Assembly (NCBI GenBank): GCA_035547155.1
Contig: DASZVJ010000253.1
Span: forward strand, 1 to 9,215
Reading direction: 5' to 3'
DNA: 9,215 nucleotides
From: CAZNMF01 sp035547155
GTDB taxonomy: Bacteria; Acidobacteriota; Vicinamibacteria; Vicinamibacterales; SCN-69-37
This document shows positions 1 to 5,361 of this stretch, in pieces; position 1 is the stretch's first letter; each line of letters starts with the position of its first letter. Position numbers and translations under genes: made by a program. Below the pieces are notes generated by a model. The model saw only the letters and a list, made by a program, of their open reading frames with translations. It ran no database searches and had not been told where the DNA came from.

Positions 1-54
1 GCCGCCCACCGCCTCCGCGCGCATCCAGGGCGCGGACGTCACCAGCCACCCCCC

Positions 55-100
55 GGCCGGGCGGGCTTCTCCACGAAGCCCGCCCGGCCTGTTGCGTTTT
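55..100 (+). terminator. Rho-independent terminator of an upstream plus-strand transcript
   Basis: A perfect 15-bp inverted repeat (55-69 pairing with 75-89) with a 5-base loop (70-74) is followed by a T-rich tail ending in four T at 97-100. On the other strand the stem is followed by G-rich sequence with no U-run, so the plus orientation is preferred. No plus frame has a stop codon between base 1 and the hairpin, so the gene it terminates must end before the window. Confidence 0.75.
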
Positions 101-222
101 GCCCACGCTCGAGCTCGATGCTGACGTCTGGATAGCTCAGAGCCGCCAGCCGGCGCTGTCGCTATCGTTCGCCAGCGCGATGACGAACGGTGTCCCTTCC
201 CTCCCTGAAGTCTCTCGCCGTC

Positions 223-333
223 CACGCCCCACGCCCCACGCCGCACGCCCCAAGCCTTGACCTCCAAGCCTCGAAGCCTTGAGCCGTTGACCCACGACGC
301 GCCAGAAGCCGCCAAGCTTTGAGCCCGAAGCCC
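223..333. repeat. Degenerate heptamer-periodic repeat in intergenic DNA
   Basis: Four copies of CACGCCN occur at exact 7-base steps (223, 230, 237, 244). The same 7-base phase then continues with CAAGCCT at 251 and 265, CGAAGCC at 272 and TTGAGCC at 279. Further out-of-phase AAGCC/AAGCT units occur at 306, 314 and 328. The rest of the gene-free stretch 101-351 shows no convincing start signal or protein-like translation. Short open frames here simply translate the repeat. Function is unknown. Slippage-generated intergenic DNA is the simplest reading. Confidence 0.6.
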
Positions 334-351
334 GTCCGGCCATGCTCCGCC

Positions 352-390
352 CAAACGAAAAGGGCGTGGGCCGCGAGGCCCACGCCCTTT
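352..390 (-). terminator. Rho-independent terminator of the TPR lipoprotein gene
   Basis: A perfect 14-bp stem (359-372 with 377-390) closes a 4-base loop (373-376). Read on the minus strand, the stem is followed directly by a U-rich tail (TTTTCGTTT, bases 353-361 with the stem end included). It lies about 32 bases beyond the stop codon of the minus-strand lipoprotein gene, the expected position for that gene's terminator. Confidence 0.85.
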
Positions 391-422
391 GGGGGAACGT
401 GCGTGCGTTTGACCGCTGAGGA

Positions 423-1409
423 CTAGTCCTTCTTGCCGCCCGACAGCGTCGCTGCCGAGCCTTGCTGCTTTTGGATGGCCAGCGCCCGGTCGCGGAGCTG
501 ATCGGCCTCGTCCAGCAGGCGCTTCTGAACGGCTCGATCCTTCTCCTGGTTAGCCTCGAGGCGGATGAGCAGGTTCTTGTACGTGACAGCCTCGAAGTAG
601 TCGTTGTTGAGCGCCAGGGCCTTGTCTTCGGCCTGGATGCCCGCGGTCAGATAGTTCTTCGCGGCGTCCTTGGAGAGGCTCTTGTCCTTCAGAACCTTCT
701 CGTAATAGTACGTGCCCATCGTGTGCCAGGCTTCCGGGTTGTTCGGCTCGAGGTTCGCGCGCTTCTGGAACGCGTCCATCGTCTTGTCGAACTGTCCCTG
801 GCGGTTGTAGTAGAACGCGAGCATCTGGAAGCCGAGCGGGTCGTTTGGTTTGACCTCTACCGCCTTCTGGAACATGGCTTCGGCCTCGTCATACTGGCCC
901 TGATCTTCGTAGAGCTTGGCAAGCGCCTGATAGTTGGTCGGCTCGTTCGGCTCCAGCGCGATCAGCTCCTTGGCCACCGGCTCGGCTTGGGAGAAGTCGT
1001 TGAGCTTGTCCGAGCCGTAGGCCGCGATCAGGTACTCGTACGAGAGCTTCCTGAACTGCGCCGTCTGCGGGTCGGACGAATTCGTCAGCTTTTCAATGGC
1101 TTTGCGGTAGTTCTCGACGGCCTTCGGCAGCAGGGCGTCGTTGTCCGGCTCGCCCTTGCGCGACGGACGGTAGAGGCTGTCGTAGCTGTTGCCCAGGAAA
1201 AAGTACGAGAAACCGAAATCCGGGTTGTACTTGATGGCGTTCTCGAACAGCGGAACCGCGTCACGATACGCGCCCTTCTGATACTGCGCGACGCCGTCCT
1301 TGAACGACTTCAGCGACCGGATGCTGCTGATGGAGTACCTCCCGCAGGCGCTCGTCGCGACGGCAAGGCCGGCCACGAGCACGGCGATGCGGGCAAATCT
1401 GAACTGCAT
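423..1409 (-). CDS. TPR-repeat lipoprotein
   Basis: A 328-residue predicted exported lipoprotein. Residues 2-7 are positively charged, 8-18 form a hydrophobic core, and a lipobox-like TSAC places the lipidated cysteine at C22, so the protein is probably anchored in the cell envelope. The mature part carries tetratricopeptide repeats: about 36-69, 156-187 and 190-221, with the usual G-Y/Q, A and P (NPD, EPN, KPND, EPNN) spacing. A poorer helical region follows, with a charged, glutamine-rich C-terminal helix (about 275-328). TPRs are protein-interaction scaffolds, and no enzymatic motif is seen. The frame opens 29 codons upstream at 1496, but the start at 1409 is chosen because the signal peptide begins there and an AAAGGGGA ribosome site precedes it. 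The upstream codons would also overlap the promoter. It is monocistronic, with its own promoter and terminator. The specific function is not recognisable. Confidence 0.9.
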   Translation of the reverse strand: MQFRFARIAVLVAGLAVATSACGRYSISSIRSLKSFKDGVAQYQKGAYRDAVPLFENAIKYNPDFGFSYFFLGNSYDSLYRPSRKGEPDNDALLPKAVENYRKAIEKLTNSSDPQTAQFRKLSYEYLIAAYGSDKLNDFSQAEPVAKELIALEPNEPTNYQALAKLYEDQGQYDEAEAMFQKAVEVKPNDPLGFQMLAFYYNRQGQFDKTMDAFQKRANLEPNNPEAWHTMGTYYYEKVLKDKSLSKDAAKNYLTAGIQAEDKALALNNDYFEAVTYKNLLIRLEANQEKDRAVQKRLLDEADQLRDRALAIQKQQGSAATLSGGKKD

Positions 1410-1413
1410 GCAC

Positions 1414-1422
1414 GTCCCCTTT
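1414..1422 (-). promoter_or_regulatory. Ribosome binding site deciding the lipoprotein start
   Basis: On the minus strand, AAAGGGGAC ends four bases before the ATG at 1409. It favours this start, which also begins the signal peptide, over the upstream in-frame ATG at 1496. Confidence 0.7.
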
Positions 1423-1475
1423 CGTGACGCCGAGGGGTCTCCTGGGCGATCTTGCGAGGTGTCTAAAACCGCGTA

Positions 1476-1504
1476 AGTATAGTGACCGCGTTCCACAGCG
1501 TCAA
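1476..1504 (-). promoter_or_regulatory. Sigma-70-type promoter of the TPR lipoprotein gene
   Basis: On the minus strand there is a -35 box TTGACG (1499-1504), an exact 17-base spacer, and a -10 box TATACT (1476-1481). Each box matches the consensus at five of six positions. The expected transcription start is near 1469, giving a leader of about 60 bases before the ATG at 1409. It is the best sigma-70-type promoter seen in the window. Confidence 0.8.
1478..1483 (+). promoter_or_regulatory. Candidate -10 box of a divergent rel promoter
   Basis: TATAGT on the plus strand matches the -10 consensus at five of six positions and shares its TATA core with the lipoprotein -10 box on the other strand. 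No good -35 box lies at 16-18 bases. The nearest candidate, TTGCGA (1452-1457), is 20 bases away. It would give a rel leader of roughly 85-145 bases, depending on the start codon. Confidence 0.3.
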
Positions 1505-1636
1505 GCGATCGCGCCTCGCCGTGACGGCCCGTTTCCGGCCGTAAAACCCTGATCCCGCGACGTTTCCGCTATCATGAGAGACGGCGCGCTGACGGCCATC
1601 CCCACCCGGCTCTCTCAGCTTAGACACCGGCTCTCT

Positions 1637-3796
1637 ATGATCGGGTTCGAAGACCTTATCGAGAAGGTTCGTCGCTCCAATCCGGAGGCCGATCTCGATC
1701 TGCTTCGTCGAGCGTATCTGTTCTCCGCCTTCGAGCACCAGGGACAGGTCCGCCGATCGGGGGAGCCGTATCTGGTCCATCCCCTCGAAGTCGCCGACAT
1801 CCTCGCGGATATGCGTTTGGACGTCGTGGCCATCGCCGCCGGTCTGCTGCACGACATCGTCGAGGACACGCCGAACACGATCGAGAAAGTGCGGGAGCTG
1901 TTCGGCGAGCAGGTCGCGCACGTCGTCGAAGGCGTGACCAAGCTGTCGAGCCTGCAGTTCGCGTCGAGCGAAGAGCGGCAGGCCGAAAGCTTCCGCAAGA
2001 TGCTGATGGCGATGGTGGATGACATCCGTGTCATCCTCGTGAAGCTCGCTGATCGGCTGCACAACATGCGGACGCTGCAGCACCTGCCCGAAGAGCGCCG
2101 CGCGCGCATCGCGCAGGAGACGCGCGACATCTACGCGCCGCTCGCCAACCGGCTCGGCATGAGCAAGATCAAGAACGAGCTGGAGGAGCTGGCGTTCAAG
2201 TACCTCGAGCCGGCTGCGTACCAAGCGCTGCACGAAGACGTCGAGCGCAAGCGCCAGGCGACCGAGGGGCTGATCGACGCGCTGATCCGCCAGCTCGACG
2301 CACGCCTGAAGGAGGCGCAGCTGCCCGTCGTGCGCATCGATGGACGGATCAAGCGTCTGTGGTCGATCCATCAGAAGCTGCAGCGGCAGCGGATCTCGCT
2401 CGATCAGGTTTACGACTTCATCGCGCTGCGCGTGATCACCACCAGCGTCAAGGACTGCTACGGCGTGCTCGGGATCATCCATCAGATGTGGTCGCCGGTA
2501 CCTGGCCGCTTCAAGGACTTCATCGCGATGCCGCGGCCGAACGGCTATCAGTCGTTGCACACATCCGTGGTCGGCGACGGCGGTGTGCCGTTCGAGGTGC
2601 AGATTCGCACCGAGGACATGCATCGCATCGCCGAAGAGGGCATCGCAGCGCACTGGAAGTACAAAGAAGGCCGCGTTGGCGCCGAGCGCGACGAGCAGTA
2701 CTTCGCGTGGCTGCGGCGACTGCTCGAGCTCCAGCAGGAGGTGCGCGATCCGCAGGAGTTCATGCAGAACCTCCGGATCGAGCTCTATCCGGAAGAGGTC
2801 TACATCTTCACGCCGAAAGGCGAAGTGAAGTCGCTGCCGCGCGGCGCCACGCCGGTCGACTTCGCGTACCTCGTCCACACCGACATCGGACACCAATGCG
2901 TCGGCGCGCGCATCAATGGCCGGATGGTGCCGTTGCGCACGCGCTTGAACAACGGCGACATCGTCGAGATCCTGACGCAGCCGGGACACGCGCCCAGCCG
3001 GGACTGGCTGAACTTCGTCGCGACGTCGCGGGCGCGCAACAAGATTCGGCATTTCATCCAGTCCGAGGAGAAAGCGCGCAGCGTCGAGCTCGGCCGGCGT
3101 CTGTTCGACAAGGACGTGCGGCGGTTCGCCGTCGATCGCGCGCTGCTGACCGACGAGGCGCTGTCGAAAGTCGCGGGCGACTTCGGATCGACGAAGGTCG
3201 ACGATCTCTACGCGGCAATCGGCTACGGCAAAGTCACGGTCCGCGCGGTGCTGACGCGGCTGGTCGGGCAGGAGCAGCTCAAGGAGCGAGAGCCGGAGAC
3301 TAGCCTGCCGTCGACGACGAAGCGCCCGGCGGGCGCGGGCGCTGACGAGCACAAGATCAAGGTGCGCGGCATCGACGACATCATGGTGTTCCGCGCGCGC
3401 TGCTGTAACCCGATTCGTGGCGAACAGATCGTCGGCTACATCACGCGCGGCAAGGGCGTGTCCGTGCACGCGGCCACGTGTCCGAACGTGCTCAACCTGC
3501 TCTTCGATCCCGAGCGCAGGATTGCCGTCGAGTGGGACTCGGGGACCGATGTCCTTCCGTATACGGTCAGATTGAAGATCAGCGTCGAGGACCGTCGCGG
3601 CATTCTCGCCGACGTCACGTCCTGCATTGCGAGCATCAACACGAACATCAAAGACGTCGAGGCAACTGTCGGCGAGGATCACCGCGGATCGATTCGGATG
3701 ACCGTGGAGATCAGCGACGTGCGGCACCTCGATCGCGTCATGAAGTCGATCAGGAGCGTCGACGGCGTGCTGGCGGTCGAGCGCGCGACGCGATAA
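1637..3796 (+). CDS. rel: Bifunctional (p)ppGpp synthetase/hydrolase (RelA/SpoT family)
   Basis: Makes (p)ppGpp from ATP and GTP/GDP and hydrolyses it, setting the level of the stringent-response alarmone in the cytoplasm. It is a complete long RSH protein of 719 residues. The hydrolase HD domain has H48, H72-D73 with E76-D77 (LLHDIVEDT), and D139 (ADRLHN). The synthetase domain has RFKD (291-294), YQSLHT (304-309) and E320 in EVQIRT. A TGS domain (about 386-447), a zinc-finger/CC domain (C589, C590, H611, C615, spaced as in E. coli RelA) and a C-terminal ACT domain (about 640-717) follow. An intact HD site plus RXKD rather than EXDD indicates a bifunctional enzyme. The start at 1637 (MIGFEDL) matches the family's usual N-terminus. 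An in-frame ATG at 1574 would add 21 unremarkable residues, and neither start has a clear ribosome site. It is divergent from the lipoprotein gene and convergent with ridA. The rpoZ and gmk genes often found near rel are absent here. Confidence 0.96.
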   Translation: MIGFEDLIEKVRRSNPEADLDLLRRAYLFSAFEHQGQVRRSGEPYLVHPLEVADILADMRLDVVAIAAGLLHDIVEDTPNTIEKVRELFGEQVAHVVEGVTKLSSLQFASSEERQAESFRKMLMAMVDDIRVILVKLADRLHNMRTLQHLPEERRARIAQETRDIYAPLANRLGMSKIKNELEELAFKYLEPAAYQALHEDVERKRQATEGLIDALIRQLDARLKEAQLPVVRIDGRIKRLWSIHQKLQRQRISLDQVYDFIALRVITTSVKDCYGVLGIIHQMWSPVPGRFKDFIAMPRPNGYQSLHTSVVGDGGVPFEVQIRTEDMHRIAEEGIAAHWKYKEGRVGAERDEQYFAWLRRLLELQQEVRDPQEFMQNLRIELYPEEVYIFTPKGEVKSLPRGATPVDFAYLVHTDIGHQCVGARINGRMVPLRTRLNNGDIVEILTQPGHAPSRDWLNFVATSRARNKIRHFIQSEEKARSVELGRRLFDKDVRRFAVDRALLTDEALSKVAGDFGSTKVDDLYAAIGYGKVTVRAVLTRLVGQEQLKEREPETSLPSTTKRPAGAGADEHKIKVRGIDDIMVFRARCCNPIRGEQIVGYITRGKGVSVHAATCPNVLNLLFDPERRIAVEWDSGTDVLPYTVRLKISVEDRRGILADVTSCIASINTNIKDVEATVGEDHRGSIRMTVEISDVRHLDRVMKSIRSVDGVLAVERATR

Positions 3797-3805
3797 CGCG
3801 TCCGT

Positions 3806-4201
3806 TCAGGTCCGCGACCCGGTCAGATCCGCAATCACATCGATTTCCACGCGCGCATCTTTCGGCAGCCGTGCGACCTGTACCGTCGCGCGAGCCGGAA
3901 ACGGCTCGCGGACGAACGTCGCGTAGACGGCGTTCATCGCCGCGAAATCCGACAGATCGGTGAGATAGACGGTGGTTCGGGCGACCGCGTCGAACGACGT
4001 TCCCGCGGCCTCGAGGATGGCCTGCAGGTTGCGCAGGACCTGGCGCGTCTGTTCCTCGATGCCGCCGGGCACGAGCGTGCCCGTGGCGGGATCGAGCGGC
4101 ACCTGGCCCGAAACGAACAGCAGAGTGCCCGCGCGGACGGCTTGGCTGTACGGTCCGATCGCCGCCGGCGCGCGTGGGGTCGTGACGGCTTGCCGCGCCA
4201 C
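3806..4201 (-). CDS. ridA: RidA/YjgF family enamine/imine deaminase
   Basis: A 131-residue protein of the RidA (YjgF/YER057c/UK114, formerly 'endoribonuclease L-PSP') family. Archetypal RidA hydrolyses reactive 2-aminoacrylate and related enamines/imines released by PLP enzymes, protecting the cytoplasm from metabolite damage. Family landmarks are visible: APAAIGPYSQAV (11-22, with Y18), FVSGQ (29-33, with S31), and PARATVQVARLPKDARVEID (102-121), carrying the key arginine R104 (R105 in E. coli) and E119. These indicate an active deaminase rather than a diverged Rid subgroup. Length and N-terminus match the family. The start codon is GTG, five bases after the rpmB stop codon. The only Shine-Dalgarno-like AAGG is 13 bases away, so translation probably relies on coupling to rpmB. 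The stop lies nine bases from the rel stop on the opposite strand. Confidence 0.93.
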   Translation of the reverse strand: MARQAVTTPRAPAAIGPYSQAVRAGTLLFVSGQVPLDPATGTLVPGGIEEQTRQVLRNLQAILEAAGTSFDAVARTTVYLTDLSDFAAMNAVYATFVREPFPARATVQVARLPKDARVEIDVIADLTGSRT

Positions 4202-4206
4202 GGTGC

Positions 4207-4398
4207 CTAGGCGGCCTTGACGACCTTGTTTGAGCGAATGCAGCGGGTGCAGACGCGGATCCGGCGGATGCCGCCGTTGATCAGCGCGCGCACGGTCTGC
4301 AGGTTGGGTTCGAATCGACGGGCTCGGACGTTATGGGCGTGACTGACGACGCGGCCGACGACCGGCGTCTTGCCACAAATCTCGCACTGCTTGGCCAT
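4207..4398 (-). CDS. rpmB: 50S ribosomal protein L28
   Basis: A 63-residue basic protein, the usual short length for bacterial L28, a structural component of the large ribosomal subunit. It opens with MAKQCEICGK and carries the central HAHNVRARRFEPNLQ segment typical of L28 (N-terminal region that contacts rRNA). Two cysteine pairs, C5-x2-C8 and C50-x2-C53, form a probable zinc ribbon, so this is the zinc-binding (C+) version of the protein. No paralogue lacking these cysteines is visible in the window. It is the first gene of a two-gene minus-strand unit with ridA. A promoter with a good -10 box lies about 45-50 bases upstream. The ribosome site is weak (GTGAG a few bases before the ATG). 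Confidence 0.96.
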   Translation of the reverse strand: MAKQCEICGKTPVVGRVVSHAHNVRARRFEPNLQTVRALINGGIRRIRVCTRCIRSNKVVKAA

Positions 4399-4443
4399 GG
4401 TGACTCACATCAGCGGGGTCATCCCGCATTGAAAAAACGCCCC

Positions 4444-4472
4444 AGTATAGCAGACCGTTCGAATCGCTCTGA
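4444..4472 (-). promoter_or_regulatory. Promoter of the rpmB-ridA unit
   Basis: On the minus strand an extended -10 element, TGCTATACT, places TATACT at 4444-4449 with the TG motif just upstream. At the 17-base position (4467-4472) the -35 is poor (TCAGAG), as is common when an extended -10 is present. The predicted transcription start is about 40 bases before the L28 ATG. Confidence 0.6.
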
Positions 4473-4539
4473 TGGCGACCGAAAAGAACCGATTTCGACG
4501 AGGCGACGTCTAAGGCTTCACAACCACGACGTCCGAAGC

Positions 4540-4588
4540 CGTGAGCACTCGGGTTTCCTCACGCATCGGTCTCGTGGACAGGCCGATG
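4540..4588. promoter_or_regulatory. Two adjacent inverted repeats, possible activator sites
   Basis: CGTGAG-N12-CTCACG (4540-4563) is followed immediately by CATCGG-N13-CCGATG (4564-4588, first base adjacent to the preceding repeat). Their centres lie about 150 and 125 bases upstream of the transcription start predicted for the sigma-54-like promoter at 4673-4690. That is the usual distance range for enhancer-binding activator sites. The arms are only six bases each and the two sequences differ, so binding is speculative. Apart from these and the two promoters, the 346-base gap 4399-4744 shows no gene. Confidence 0.25.
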
Positions 4589-4644
4589 GCGGGATGTGGA
4601 AGGAATGACACCCGGACGTGACGGCCGAGAGGTGCTCGCAAGGC

Positions 4645-4673
4645 TTGCATTGATTTCCCGATTCTGCTAGGCT
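4645..4673 (+). promoter_or_regulatory. Alternative sigma-70-type promoter for the dksA-like gene
   Basis: TTGCAT (4645-4650), a 17-base spacer, then TAGGCT (4668-4673) preceded by TGC, giving an extended -10 arrangement. The -10 hexamer is a poor match. It abuts the sigma-54-like element, so it is listed as a competing explanation for transcription of the same gene. Confidence 0.3.
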
Positions 4674-4690
4674 TGGCATTTTTATTGCTT
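4673..4690 (+). promoter_or_regulatory. Sigma-54 (RpoN)-type promoter upstream of the dksA-like gene
   Basis: The sequence reads TTGGCAT-TTTTA-TTGCTT. The GG at 4675-4676 and the GC at 4687-4688 are separated by exactly ten bases, the defining -24/-12 spacing. It matches the consensus TGGCAC-N5-TTGCW at 10 of 11 defined positions. The predicted transcription start is near 4700, giving a leader of about 45 bases that ends in a good ribosome site. The match is read from sequence alone, and no activator gene is present in the window. Confidence 0.5.
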
Positions 4691-4730
4691 GTGCAGGAAA
4701 CCATCATAAGACCCTTGGGGCACGACGACC

Positions 4731-4744
4731 GAGAGGGGGGCGCA
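4731..4744 (+). promoter_or_regulatory. Ribosome binding site deciding the DksA-like start
   Basis: A purine-rich GAGAGGGGGG tract ends four bases before the ATG at 4745. It supports this start over the in-frame ATG at 4673, which would fall within the predicted promoter and add residues unlike the family. Confidence 0.7.
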
Positions 4745-5191
4745 ATGAGTTCCAAAGTGACGACGAATCAAATGGCCGGTGCGCGTTACACCGAGTTGAA
4801 GCGCATCCTCGAAGATCGCCGGCGCGAAATCCTCAATGAAGTTCAGGAAAAAATGCGCGACGTCCGCGCGTTCGGCGCCTCCGGTGAAGGACAGGGCGTC
4901 CTCGACGCCGCCGAGACGTCGGAAGCCGACATCCAGGACGACATCGAGCTGGCGCTGATCCAGATGAAGTCCGAGACGCTCCACAAGATCGAGGAAGCGC
5001 TCGCCCGGCTCGACGAGCGGACGTATGGATACTGCTTCGAGTGCGGCGACGAGATTTCCGAGCGCCGCCTGCGCGCCCTGCCTTTCGCCGTCCGCTGCAA
5101 GGACTGCGAAGAGGCGCGTGAGTTGGCCGAGCAGCGCGAGCGCACGCTGACGCAGCGTCGCTCCGCGGGCTTCTTGATCGATTTGAACTAG
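4745..5191 (+). CDS. DksA/TraR family C4 zinc-finger transcription regulator
   Basis: A 148-residue protein of the DksA/TraR family. DksA enters the secondary channel of RNA polymerase through a coiled-coil and, with ppGpp, reprograms initiation at rRNA and biosynthetic promoters. Two long helices (about 14-43 and 60-92) flank a turn. A four-cysteine zinc finger, C97-x2-C100 and C118-x2-C121, then sits in the signature GYCFECGDEISERRLRALPF context, followed by a C-terminal helix. Length matches classical DksA (about 150 residues) rather than short TraR. Aligning back from the zinc finger, the coiled-coil tip reads D54-A-A-E57-T-S59 where E. coli has D71-P-V-D74-R-A76. The first acid is kept, the second is Asp to Glu, and the alanine is Ser, so activity cannot be assumed identical. 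The start is chosen on the ribosome site. The gene lies between rel and lon, about 170 bases before lon and on the same strand, and may be co-transcribed with it. Confidence 0.9.
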   Translation: MSSKVTTNQMAGARYTELKRILEDRRREILNEVQEKMRDVRAFGASGEGQGVLDAAETSEADIQDDIELALIQMKSETLHKIEEALARLDERTYGYCFECGDEISERRLRALPFAVRCKDCEEARELAEQRERTLTQRRSAGFLIDLN

Positions 5192-5249
5192 TCCGGCGTT
5201 CCTTCGCTTCAGTCGCGCAGGTTCCGCCGGACGGCGGGGCTTGCGCGAC
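5191..5249 (+). promoter_or_regulatory. Interlocking inverted repeats between dksA-like gene and lon
   Basis: Two perfect 8-bp complementary pairs are interleaved. GTCCGGCG (5191-5198) pairs with CGCCGGAC (5225-5232), and GTCGCGCA (5212-5219) pairs with TGCGCGAC (5242-5249). The order A-B-A'-B' allows either an H-type pseudoknot or two mutually exclusive hairpins in the RNA. No U-run follows, so it is not an intrinsic terminator. The remainder of the gap (5250-5361) shows only the lon ribosome site, with no convincing promoter or CIRCE element. Confidence 0.3.
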
Positions 5250-5361
5250 ACGATCGCGGCTTTCCCCCCGTCACTCATCAGCAAGCACGACCGGTCGGCG
5301 TCCAGGCTGACCTTCGGCGCCACGGCGCTCGCTGCGGTGTCGAACCAGAAAGGGGATTGTC

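Noticed and set aside
131..185. tRNA-like GGATAGCTCAG and a nearby GTTCG motif
   Set aside because: The D-arm-like and T-loop-like strings are not accompanied by an acceptor stem or an anticodon arm at the right spacing, so there is no foldable tRNA.
137..383. Two short minus-strand open frames in the left intergenic region
   Set aside because: They translate the heptamer repeat and the terminator hairpin, overlap each other in different frames, and have no protein-like features.
462..1427. Plus-strand open frame (321 codons) opposite the TPR lipoprotein gene
   Set aside because: The minus-strand frame has a signal peptide, lipobox, TPRs, promoter, ribosome site and terminator. The plus frame is leucine/valine/arginine-rich shadow sequence.
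1574..1636. Upstream ATG (1574) as the rel start
   Set aside because: It lacks a ribosome site and adds 21 residues not typical of the family, whereas 1637 begins with the conserved MIxFEDL. It remains possible, since 1637 also lacks a clear ribosome site.
1463..3727. Very long minus-strand open frame (754 codons) opposite rel
   Set aside because: Its translation is arginine-, aspartate- and histidine-rich with no recognisable domain, and the plus strand encodes an unmistakable complete Rel. Long antisense frames are expected opposite GC-rich genes with strong third-position bias.
4333..4608. Plus-strand open frame of 91 codons running from rpmB antisense into the intergenic region
   Set aside because: It overlaps rpmB in antisense, covers the rpmB promoter and the inverted repeats, and has no ribosome site or recognisable domain.
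5240..5271. Heat-shock sigma-32-like promoter before lon (CTTGCG ... CCCCGT)
   Set aside because: The spacer is 20 bases instead of 13-15 and both boxes are imperfect. The C-run is likely composition. No CIRCE inverted repeat was found either.
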